Of a stretch of DNA of 5,987 nt, positions 1 to 5,778 are shown in pieces. Location: assembly GCA_003525525.1 (NCBI GenBank), contig DQED01000179.1, positions 1 to 5,987 of the forward strand, read 5' to 3'. How positions within the stretch are numbered: the first letter of the stretch is position 1; every line of letters begins with the position of its first letter. The notes beneath the pieces are model-generated. The model was not told the origin of the DNA and made no database searches. It worked only from the letters and a program-made list of their open reading frames with translations. Made by a program: the position numbers and the translations under genes. Origin of the DNA: Desulfovibrio sp. GTDB lineage: Bacteria; Desulfobacterota; Desulfovibrionia; Desulfovibrionales; Desulfovibrionaceae.

Positions 1-669
1 CACAAGGGCATCATCGCCAACCCCAACTGCTCGACCATCCAGATGGTGGTGGCGCTCAAGCCCCTGCACGACGCGGCGAAGATCAAGCGCGTGGTCGTTT
101 CCACGTACCAGGCCGTTTCCGGCACCGGCCAGAAGGCCATTGCCGAGCTCGAGACGCAGGTGCGCCAGCTGTTCAACATGCAGGACCCCGAGGCGAAGGT
201 CTATCCCTACCAGATCGCCTTCAACTGCCTGCCGCAGATCGACGTTTTCTCCGACGGCGACTACACCTTCGAAGAAATTAAGATGATCAAGGAAACGAAC
301 AAGATCATGGGCGACGACTCGATCAAGGTCACGGCCACCACGGTGCGCGTGCCGGTTTTCTACAGCCACAGCGAGTCGGTCAACATCGAGACGGAGAAAA
401 AGCTCACGGCCAAGGACGCCCGGGTCATCCTCTCCCAGGCCCCCGGGGTCACGGTCTACGACAACCCGTCCGAGAAGATCTATCCCATGCCCATCCACGC
501 CGCGGGCGAGGACGACGTGTTCGTGGGGCGCATCCGCGAGGACAACACCATCGACAACGGGCTCAATCTCTGGATCGTGTCCGACAACATCCGCAAGGGC
601 GCGGCGCTCAATGCCGTGCAGATCGCCGAGCTGCTCATCAGCCGCGGCAAGGTGGGCGTGCCCGCCTGA
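1..669 (+). CDS. asd: Aspartate-semialdehyde dehydrogenase, 5' end missing
   Basis: This enzyme makes L-aspartate-4-semialdehyde from aspartyl-4-phosphate with NADPH in the cytoplasm, the branch step to lysine/diaminopimelate, methionine and threonine. The reading frame is open from base 1, so about 222 residues are present and roughly the first 120 of a usual 340 are outside the window. Visible family marks: the nucleophile loop NPNCST with the catalytic Cys at bases 28-30; the STYQAVSGTGQ segment; the YPYQIAFNCLPQID stretch; the RVPVFYSHSESVN segment with the catalytic His at 367-369; and the C-terminal DNIRKGAALNAVQIAE motif. The ATG at 43 is internal, not the start, because the nucleophile Cys lies before it. 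The gene ends with TGA at 667-669 and is followed after 32 bases by a terminator hairpin. The frame is intact and identification is firm from the motifs. Confidence 0.96.
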   Translation, partial: HKGIIANPNCSTIQMVVALKPLHDAAKIKRVVVSTYQAVSGTGQKAIAELETQVRQLFNMQDPEAKVYPYQIAFNCLPQIDVFSDGDYTFEEIKMIKETNKIMGDDSIKVTATTVRVPVFYSHSESVNIETEKKLTAKDARVILSQAPGVTVYDNPSEKIYPMPIHAAGEDDVFVGRIREDNTIDNGLNLWIVSDNIRKGAALNAVQIAELLISRGKVGVPA

Positions 670-701
670 CGCGCATTTGACCGGACAGAAAAAATCGTGA
701 A

Positions 702-741
702 TGGGGGAAACGTCCTTGGGGCGTTTCCCCCAACTGTTTTT
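702..741 (+). terminator. Intrinsic terminator (or attenuator) after asd
   Basis: An 11-bp perfect inverted repeat, 702-712 (TGGGGGAAACG) with 722-732 (CGTTTCCCCCA), encloses a 9-base loop. A T tract (five T, 737-741) begins four bases past the stem. This is the standard form of a rho-independent terminator for asd. It ends only two bases before the Shine-Dalgarno of the next gene, so it sits in the leader of any transcript that enters that gene from upstream. A role as attenuator rather than plain terminator cannot be excluded. Confidence 0.8.
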
Positions 742-742
742 C

Positions 743-748
743 AAGGAG
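743..748 (+). promoter_or_regulatory. Ribosome binding site of the aminotransferase gene
   Basis: AAGGAG is placed eight bases before the ATG at 757. It decides the start: the in-frame GTG at 697 would put the terminator hairpin inside the coding region and has no Shine-Dalgarno of this quality. Confidence 0.85.
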
Positions 749-756
749 TTCAATCC

Positions 757-1698
757 ATGCCCGATATTGTCGACGCCGGCGCCTACGTCGCCCGGCTGCT
801 CGCCACGCCGCGGCCGGGCGGCGAAAACGTGCTGGCCTTCTACGAGCACCGCCTGGGCGTGATCTGCACGGACCCGCGGATGTTGCTCATTCCCCTGGAC
901 GACCACCTCGTCCACCGGGGCGACGGGGTGTTCGAGACCCTCAAGTACGTCGGCGGCAGGCTCTACCAGGTCGGCCCGCATTTCGAGCGCATGGAGCGTT
1001 CGGCGGCCGCCATCTACCTGGCCCCGCCCTGTCCCTGGGACGCGGTCGCGACCTTGACCCTGGACGTCTGCCGGGCCGGCGGTTCGGACACGGGCCTTGT
1101 GCGCGTCATTGTCGGGCGCGGCCCCGGCGGCTTCGGCATCGACCCGGCCGAGTGCCCGACGCCGAGCCTCACCATCGTCGCCTACCGTTTCCATCCCCGG
1201 CCGGCCGAGGCGTTCGCCAAGGGCGTCACCGCCTTTCGCACTTCCATACCGGCCAAGCAGAACTATCTGGCGCGCATCAAGTCCATCGACTACCTGCCCA
1301 ACGTCCTCATGCGCCGCGAGGCCACCGAGCGCGGCGAGGACTATCCGGTCTGCTACGACGACAAGGGCTTTCTGGCCGAGGGCGCCACGGAAAACATCTG
1401 CCTTGTGGACGCGCAGGGCCGTTTCATCGTGCCGGAGCTCAACAACGCCCTTCGCGGCACGACGCTCATGCGCGCGGTGGAGCTGATCCAGGGCGAGATC
1501 GAAGTGGTCTTTGCCTCCGTGCGCGAAGAGGCCGTGGCCACGGCCAGGGAGATGATGATCCTCGGCACCACCAACGACTGCCTGAGCATCGTGCGCTACA
1601 ACGGCGCGGCCGTGGGCGACGGCAAGCCCGGCCCGGTGTCGCGGATGATCAAGGAACGCATCGTGGCCGACATCGCGGCGAACGGGATGGTGATTTGA
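757..1698 (+). CDS. PLP-dependent aminotransferase, class IV (BCAT / D-amino acid transaminase fold)
   Basis: The 313-residue cytoplasmic enzyme belongs to the fold-type IV PLP family, which contains branched-chain aminotransferase (IlvE), D-amino acid aminotransferase and aminodeoxychorismate lyase (PabC). Visible marks are HRGDGVFETLK (residues 53-63) near the N-terminal domain boundary, the PLP-binding lysine K175 in RIKSIDYLPNVL, E208 in AEGATENICLV (the acidic residue that contacts the pyridine nitrogen), and the phosphate-binding turns LRGTT (232-236) and GTTND (270-274). The length is close to IlvE and longer than typical PabC. An N-terminal extension of about 45 residues precedes the conserved HRGDG region. 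The substrate cannot be fixed from sequence by eye: a branched-chain or D-amino acid transaminase is favoured, with aminodeoxychorismate lyase less likely. The start at 757 follows a good ribosome site; no promoter fits between the upstream terminator and this start. Confidence 0.9.
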   Translation: MPDIVDAGAYVARLLATPRPGGENVLAFYEHRLGVICTDPRMLLIPLDDHLVHRGDGVFETLKYVGGRLYQVGPHFERMERSAAAIYLAPPCPWDAVATLTLDVCRAGGSDTGLVRVIVGRGPGGFGIDPAECPTPSLTIVAYRFHPRPAEAFAKGVTAFRTSIPAKQNYLARIKSIDYLPNVLMRREATERGEDYPVCYDDKGFLAEGATENICLVDAQGRFIVPELNNALRGTTLMRAVELIQGEIEVVFASVREEAVATAREMMILGTTNDCLSIVRYNGAAVGDGKPGPVSRMIKERIVADIAANGMVI

Positions 1699-1738
1699 GG
1701 GGGGGAGAAGAAAGAGGGAAAGGGAAGATGCCTCCGGC

Positions 1739-1765
1739 GGCCGGGGGGGATAATCCCCCCCGGCC
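1739..1765. repeat. Perfect GC-rich palindrome in the convergent junction, probably a dispersed intergenic repeat
   Basis: GGCCGGGGGGG (1739-1749) and CCCCCCCGGCC (1755-1765) form an 11-bp perfect stem around the loop ATAAT. A second small stem follows, CCCCC (1765-1769) with GGGGG (1775-1779) around TTGAA, and a third GGGGG run lies at 1784-1788. The element fills much of the 118-base gap between the aminotransferase stop (1698) and the stop of the convergent AraC gene (1817). No T tract follows on either strand, so it is not a textbook terminator, but it could stop transcription from both sides with factor help. Its flank (CCTCCGGCGG before, G and C runs after) resembles intergenic hairpin repeats I associate with Desulfovibrio genomes; that link is from memory and not tested here. 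Confidence 0.6.
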
Positions 1766-1816
1766 CCCCTTGAAGGGGGCGTTGGGGGCAACGATGCGCA
1801 GGGAGCGCAGAGAGGG

Positions 1817-2692
1817 TTATTGCCAGCCGGCGAGTTCCGGGAGCTGGCGGGGGCTCGCCCCGAAGTAGCGCTTGAATTCCCGGTTGAACTGGGAAACGCT
1901 TTCGTAGCCCACCAGCCGCGCCGCGTCGCTCGAACGCAGGCCGCTTTCCACGAGCAGGCTCTTGGCCTTGTTGAGCCGCACCCGCTTGAGATACTGGATG
2001 GGCGACTGGGCCGTCACTTCCTTGAAAGCGCGGTGGAAGGCCGAGGGGCTCATGTTGACGACCTCGGCCAGCTGCTCCACGTTAAAAGACTGGTTGAAGT
2101 TTTCGTGGATCTGCCTGAGCGCCTTGTCGATGCGCGAGAGGCCCGTGTTGTGCGCGGCCAGGGCGTAGAGCGCCGCGGCGTTTTCGCCTTGCAGCACCCG
2201 GAAGAGCAGCTCCCGCACGAGTCCCCGCCCCAGCACGCGCGCCTCGTCGGGCGACGCCAGCGCGTGCAGAAGCCGCGCCGTCGTGTCCTTGAATGCCGCG
2301 TCGGCCCGGGCCAGGTACAACCCCTTTTGCGTGCACCCCGGCCGCAGGGTTTCCCGCCGCTCTTCGAGCTGGCCGATGATGCCGCGCAACAGCTCCATGT
2401 CGATGTCCACGACCATGGACAACAGCGGCTTGGCCGGGTCGATCACGGCCTCGCATTCCGCGGGCAGCGGCACGGACAACACCAGGTAATGTTCCGGGTC
2501 GTAGACGTGGACCTTGTCGCCGAGATGGACCATTTTCGATCCCTGGCCGACGATGATGATGCCTTGGGCGTAGAGCAGGGGGGCGCGCACGATGTTGCGC
2601 GAGGTGCGGTGCAGGCGCACCCCGGGCAGCGGGGTCGGCGTCGTCCCCTCCTGCCGGCACAGGGCGTCCATGCGTCGTGCGATTTCAGACAT
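1817..2692 (-). CDS. AraC-family transcriptional regulator with AraC_N (YqhC-like) sensor domain
   Basis: This 291-residue cytoplasmic DNA-binding protein has two domains. Residues about 20-175 match the AraC_N type effector domain (LHRTSRNIVRAPLLYAQGIIIVGQGSK, then VYDPEHYLVLSVPLPAECE), found in YqhC-like regulators. Residues about 185-285 are the AraC/XylS double helix-turn-helix: first helix pair in FNVEQLAEVVNMSPSAFHRAF (203-223), second in SSDAARLVGYESVSQFNREF (254-273), ending in the typical YFGASPRQ. YqhC-like members often activate aldehyde or alcohol oxidoreductase genes, but no such gene is in the window, so the target is unknown. The ATG at 2692 is preceded in frame by a TAG 9 bases upstream and has no Shine-Dalgarno; the next Met (residue 8) has none either. 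It is convergent with the aminotransferase gene and downstream of, but apparently separated from, the receiver gene. Confidence 0.93.
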   Translation of the reverse strand: MSEIARRMDALCRQEGTTPTPLPGVRLHRTSRNIVRAPLLYAQGIIIVGQGSKMVHLGDKVHVYDPEHYLVLSVPLPAECEAVIDPAKPLLSMVVDIDMELLRGIIGQLEERRETLRPGCTQKGLYLARADAAFKDTTARLLHALASPDEARVLGRGLVRELLFRVLQGENAAALYALAAHNTGLSRIDKALRQIHENFNQSFNVEQLAEVVNMSPSAFHRAFKEVTAQSPIQYLKRVRLNKAKSLLVESGLRSSDAARLVGYESVSQFNREFKRYFGASPRQLPELAGWQ

Positions 2693-2698
2693 GTCGCG

Positions 2699-2727
2699 AT
2701 GCTACCCCGCCGTGCGGGGCATGTAAA
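2699..2727 (-). promoter_or_regulatory. Candidate sigma-70 promoter of the AraC gene, palindrome in the spacer
   Basis: On the minus strand TTTACA (2727-2722; five of six with TTGACA) is followed by exactly 17 bases and then TAGCAT (2704-2699; four of six with TATAAT). The spacer contains a perfect 6-bp inverted repeat, CCCCGC and GCGGGG, around three bases (2705-2719), a possible operator. The last base of the -10 box is seven bases from the A of the start codon at 2692, so a normally spaced transcript would start at or next to the ATG. This is a by-eye consensus match only. Confidence 0.45.
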
Positions 2728-2741
2728 CGGACGGGATGGAG

Positions 2742-2774
2742 CCGGGACCGGTCCCCGCGAGGGGCCGGTCCCGG
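2742..2774 (-). terminator. Strong GC hairpin after the response regulator gene, possible terminator
   Basis: The arms 2742-2756 and 2761-2774 pair over 14 base pairs (outer CCGGGACCGG with CCGGTCCCGG, inner CCCC with GGGG) with one unpaired T at 2752 and a four-base loop (2757-2760). It begins 10 bases after the receiver stop codon on the minus strand, where a terminator is expected. No T tract follows on that strand, so it may be a weak or factor-assisted terminator, or an mRNA 3'-end stabiliser. It divides the receiver gene from the AraC promoter region. Confidence 0.5.
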
Positions 2775-2784
2775 GGGCTTGCGC

Positions 2785-3141
2785 TTACTCGCCGCAGGCC
2801 TTTTTGACGGCCGTGAGCACGGCCTCGGGCTCGAAGGGCTTGTGGATGGCGGCCACGGCTTTGCGGATGGCCATGTCGTGGCCGGTCAGGCCGCTGATGA
2901 CCACCACGGGGATGTGCTTGTACTCTTCCTTCTGGGAGAACTTCCGGTAGAAGCGCGGCCCCCATTCGTGGGGCATCTCCAGGTCCAGGGTGATGCAGTC
3001 CGGACGCTCGCGTTCGAGCACGTCCATGGCCGCGTCGCCGTCGGAAGCGCTGCACGTTTCAAAGCCATTGTCCCCAAGCAGCGTGACGAGATAGGAGACG
3101 ATCTGCGGATCGTCATCCACCACCATGATTTTCTTGGCCAT
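2785..3141 (-). CDS. Single-domain response regulator (receiver only)
   Basis: The 118-residue CheY-like protein consists of one receiver domain with no output domain. Seen: the acidic cluster D9-D10-D11 in MVVDDDPQIV, the phosphoacceptor D53 in ITLDLEMP, the switch Ser S83 in VVVISG, and K101 in the HKPF turn. All residues needed for phosphorylation and Mg binding are there. The loop after the phosphoacceptor (HEWGPRFYRKFSQKEEYKHIP, 58-78) is longer and more charged than in CheY. It most likely takes phosphate from the histidine kinase encoded upstream on the same strand and signals by protein contact or a phosphorelay. The start at 3141 is chosen because AAGGAG stands six bases before it and the receiver fold begins right there; the frame stays open for 34 codons further upstream, but nothing there looks like receiver sequence. 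Confidence 0.93.
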   Translation of the reverse strand: MAKKIMVVDDDPQIVSYLVTLLGDNGFETCSASDGDAAMDVLERERPDCITLDLEMPHEWGPRFYRKFSQKEEYKHIPVVVISGLTGHDMAIRKAVAAIHKPFEPEAVLTAVKKACGE

Positions 3142-3147
3142 CTCCGT

Positions 3148-3153
3148 CTCCTT
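3148..3153 (-). promoter_or_regulatory. Ribosome binding site of the response regulator gene
   Basis: On the minus strand AAGGAG lies six bases before the ATG at 3141. It settles the choice between this start and in-frame upstream ATG codons such as the one at 3243. Confidence 0.85.
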
Positions 3154-3251
3154 GGTGGGCGCGCGGCCGGCTGCGGACGCGGTCCCGATGCGGTTGATCG
3201 CGATGTACGCCATAGCCTTGCGGAAGCTCCCGTTGCCTAGCACAGGGGCCG

Positions 3252-3315
3252 ACGCCCGGGAAAGAGCGCGACAACGGGTTTCCCTGTTCGGGCGTTACTC
3301 CGGCGCGTGCGCCGG
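3252..3315 (-). promoter_or_regulatory. Hairpin cluster in the kinase-receiver gap, possible structured leader of the receiver mRNA
   Basis: The 239 bases between the kinase stop and the receiver start contain no gene. Within them are two adjacent structures: a 7-bp inverted repeat (ACGCCCG at 3252-3258 with CGGGCGT at 3289-3295) that encloses a smaller GGG-AAA-CCC hairpin, and a 6-bp stem with four-base loop (CCGGCG at 3300-3305 with CGCCGG at 3310-3315). The 9-mer GGTTTCCCT occurs twice on the plus strand (3277-3285 and 3314-3322). The arrangement could be a 5' leader, an intercistronic processing site or a protein binding region. I do not recognise a known riboswitch class. Confidence 0.4.
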
Positions 3316-3330
3316 TTTCCCTCTGCCGAT

Positions 3331-3380
3331 TTCTACGTATAATAGTCTGAAATTATTTCCAAAACCATACACGTATCGTT
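3331..3380. promoter_or_regulatory. AT-rich island just after the kinase gene, possible promoter region
   Basis: This 50-base stretch is clearly richer in A and T than anything else in the window. It holds a perfect TATAAT on the plus strand (3338-3343) and TATTAT / TATACG on the minus strand (3344-3339 and 3341-3336). For the minus strand TTGGAA (3362-3357) lies 15 bases from TATACG, a short spacing; no good -35 fits the plus-strand box. A minus-strand promoter here would give the receiver gene its own start point with a leader of about 190 bases. The hexamer ACGTAT occurs at 3335-3340 and 3371-3376. Confidence 0.35.
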
Positions 3381-5753
3381 TCATGCACGCAACTCCCCGG
3401 CATTCTGGCCGTTTTCCGGGCGCATGCGGGGCAGGCGGATGATGAAGCGCGCCCCTCGCCCGGGATCGTTGACCGCCTCGATGCTGCCCCCGTAATCCTT
3501 GATGATGCCGTAGCTGATGGAGAGCCCGAGCCCCGTGCCCTTGCCCACGGTCTTGGTGGTGAAAAAGGGCTCGAAAACCTTGTCCTGGATGTTGGGCGCG
3601 ATGCCGCCGCCCGTGTCGGCGATTTCCGCGGCCACGTCGTCGCCCGCGGCATGGACGCGCAGGGTCACGCGTTTGACCGCGCCGGGCCCGGCCGTGGCGG
3701 CGTGTTCCTCGATGGCGTCGCGGGCGTTTAGGAGCAGGTTCATGAACACCTGCTCCAGCCGGTTGCCCTCGGCCATGACCTTGGGCAGGTCCGGGTCGAT
3801 TGCGCAGTCCACCTCGATGTTGCGCACCTTGAGCTGCTGGGTGAAGAGCTCGAGGGTGCGGGTGAGCACCTCGCCGAGGTCCACGGGCTCGATCACGAGG
3901 TCGGATTTGCGGCCGAATTCACGCATGTGGTTGATGATGCGCGTGGCCCGGGCGATGTGGCGGCCGATGCCTTCGGCCAGCTCCGTAAAGAGCTCCCGGG
4001 GCACGGCCGCGTCGCCCGTGGTCTTGCGCAAAAGGTAATCGGAAATGGTCTGGATGACGGTCATGGGCTGGTTGAGCTCGTGGGCGACGCTCGTCGCCAT
4101 TTCGCCGAGCGTCGCCATCTTGCTCGCCTGGATGAGCTGCTGTTCGGTTTCCAGCCGCCTGGTGATGTCCGTGGCCGAGACCAGATAGACTTGGTTGCCC
4201 GGGAACGCGGCCGTGGAGATGCGCATGGAGACGTAGATGGCGTCGCCGTTTTGCCTGACGTGCCGCGCCCGGTCGATGGCGGCCTGTTCGCGGATGCGGC
4301 GTTCGCAGCCGGCGCGGTCGCGGTCGGCGAACAGTTCCGTGAAGCGTTTTCCCAGGAGCTCCTTCTCGCTGTAGCCGTAGACCGTAAGCGCCTTCTGGTT
4401 GCACTCGAGGATGGTGAGCGTTTCCTGGTCGAGGACGAACAGCGCCGTGGGAATGCAGCTGAAGATGCCGAGGTACTTGCGCCGCGAGCGTTCGAGCTCC
4501 TCTTCCAGGAACTTGCTCGAGGTGATGTCGAGGCTGATCTCCATGACGGCGTTCACGTTGCCCGCGGCGTCGGTCATGGGCGCGGTGCTCACGAACAGGG
4601 CGCGCATGGAGCCGTCCCTGGCCGTGGTCACTTCTTCGGTGACGTGGGGCAGGCCGTCCTCGAAGGTGCGGATCACCGGGCAGTTGGGGCAGGGGGCGTC
4701 CAGGCCCTTGTAGGCCTTGTAGCAGTATTCGCCGGGTCGGGCGTGGAATTCCCCGGAGAACTGCTGGTTGTAGCTGATCAGGCGCAGGTCGCGGTCCTGC
4801 ACGGTGATGGTGCAGGGGACGTGCTCGAAAAGGTCCTGGTAGCGCTTCATCTGGCGGGCGAGCTCGGCCTGCTTGGAGAGCACCTCGCGGCCCATGGCGC
4901 CTATCGCCCGGCCGAGTTCCCCCATTTCGTCGCACTGGCGCATGTCGAGGCCCGCGAAGTCCTCGCCCCGGGCGATGGAACGCGTGGCGCGCATCATCTT
5001 GCGCACGGGGTTGTTGACGAGCAGGTGCAGGCACAGAAAGAGGATGAAAAACAGCGCCCCGGCGATGGCCAGGGCCATGAGGAAATTGATGCGGCCAAAG
5101 CGCGACAGGTTGGCCTGCGGCCCCTCCAGGGAGACGACCATGTCGAGCAGGCCGAGGATCTCCTTGCCGGGCGCGTGCACGTGGCAGGGATCGCTCGAAC
5201 AGGAGACGTCGTTGCGGATGGGGAAGAGGATGCCGATGCATTTTTCGCCCAGGTCATCGGTAAAGACGCGGGTGCGCTGCTTGATGTCCAGGCGCGAACG
5301 CGGCGGCTCCAGGCGGTGGCAGACGTAGCAGGCCTCCTGCTTGATGTCCGTGACCGCGCCGATTTCCGTGGTCTGGTTGGAGTACTTGATCTCGCCGCGC
5401 TTGTTGTAGACGCGGATGGAGCGGATGGCCCGCTGGGTGCCGATGTTGCGCACGATTTCCTGGGTGGCGTCGGGCGTGTAGGTCAGCATGGAATCGTGCA
5501 GCCCGAGGATGATGGTGGTGCCCAGGCGGTCGATGTCGGAAATCGTGTTTTCCATGGACAGGGCTTCCATGGCTTCCATGTTGAGCGAGGACCACAGGAA
5601 GAAGAAAAACATGAGCGCCGCGCCGGAGGCGATGGCGAGCTTGGTGATGAGCGAACAGCGGATGCGCGCGAAGAACCCTCCGGCGCACTGGACGAAGTGC
5701 TCCAGGGGCGGCTTGGCCGCTGTCGCGCCCCGTGGCGTTGCGCGCTTGTTCAT
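3381..5753 (-). CDS. Membrane sensor histidine kinase with periplasmic diheme c sensor domain, HAMP and two PAS domains
   Basis: This 790-residue inner-membrane kinase has, in order: a short cytoplasmic N-terminus; transmembrane helix 1 (about 35-57); a periplasmic domain (about 58-221) with two heme c attachment motifs, CYVCH (C142-H146) and the longer-spaced CSSDPCH (C185-H191); transmembrane helix 2 (about 222-246); HAMP (about 247-295); PAS 1 (about 303-412) with C344, C355 and C358 in a CY...PCPNCP pattern; PAS 2 (about 425-531); the HisKA dimerisation helix with phospho-His H558 in VAHELNQPM; and HATPase_c with N box N676, G1 DTGGGI (713-718), F box FEPFFTTK and G2 GKGTGLGLSI. The catalytic core is complete and NtrB/ZraS-like. 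The sensor probably responds to redox potential or a small heme ligand and phosphorylates the receiver encoded next. The start at 5753 has GGAGG close before it; the TOBE gene ends 25 bases upstream, suggesting one operon. The exact ligand is unknown. Confidence 0.95.
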   Translation of the reverse strand: MNKRATPRGATAAKPPLEHFVQCAGGFFARIRCSLITKLAIASGAALMFFFFLWSSLNMEAMEALSMENTISDIDRLGTTIILGLHDSMLTYTPDATQEIVRNIGTQRAIRSIRVYNKRGEIKYSNQTTEIGAVTDIKQEACYVCHRLEPPRSRLDIKQRTRVFTDDLGEKCIGILFPIRNDVSCSSDPCHVHAPGKEILGLLDMVVSLEGPQANLSRFGRINFLMALAIAGALFFILFLCLHLLVNNPVRKMMRATRSIARGEDFAGLDMRQCDEMGELGRAIGAMGREVLSKQAELARQMKRYQDLFEHVPCTITVQDRDLRLISYNQQFSGEFHARPGEYCYKAYKGLDAPCPNCPVIRTFEDGLPHVTEEVTTARDGSMRALFVSTAPMTDAAGNVNAVMEISLDITSSKFLEEELERSRRKYLGIFSCIPTALFVLDQETLTILECNQKALTVYGYSEKELLGKRFTELFADRDRAGCERRIREQAAIDRARHVRQNGDAIYVSMRISTAAFPGNQVYLVSATDITRRLETEQQLIQASKMATLGEMATSVAHELNQPMTVIQTISDYLLRKTTGDAAVPRELFTELAEGIGRHIARATRIINHMREFGRKSDLVIEPVDLGEVLTRTLELFTQQLKVRNIEVDCAIDPDLPKVMAEGNRLEQVFMNLLLNARDAIEEHAATAGPGAVKRVTLRVHAAGDDVAAEIADTGGGIAPNIQDKVFEPFFTTKTVGKGTGLGLSISYGIIKDYGGSIEAVNDPGRGARFIIRLPRMRPENGQNAGELRA

Positions 5754-5778
5754 GTTCCCTCCGACGGCTCCGGCCGGG

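Noticed and set aside
697..756. Upstream GTG start for the aminotransferase
   Set aside because: It would translate through the terminator stem; the ATG at 757 has a well-placed AAGGAG.
1795..1809. Small inverted repeat TGCGC/GCGCA near the AraC stop
   Set aside because: A five-bp stem in GC-rich sequence is expected by chance, and no T tract follows on the minus strand.
1820..2950. 376-codon open frame on the plus strand opposite the AraC gene and receiver 3' end
   Set aside because: It covers two genes with clear families on the other strand, and its own protein shows no family pattern or ribosome site.
3142..3243. Extended start for the receiver gene at 3243
   Set aside because: The extra 34 residues precede the first strand of the receiver fold and show no domain; the ATG at 3141 has a proper Shine-Dalgarno at six bases.
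3240..3330. Resemblance of the leader (GGGAAACC next to a GC hairpin) to a cyclic di-GMP (GEMM) riboswitch, or of its GC stem to a mini-ykkC hairpin
   Set aside because: The GEMM core GCAAACC and ACGCAAAGCC segments are not present in order, and only one stem of the mini-ykkC kind is seen, not a matched pair.
3335..3376. ACGTAT hexamer repeat as an operator pair
   Set aside because: Two copies of a hexamer in an AT-rich stretch are too weak to call a binding site.
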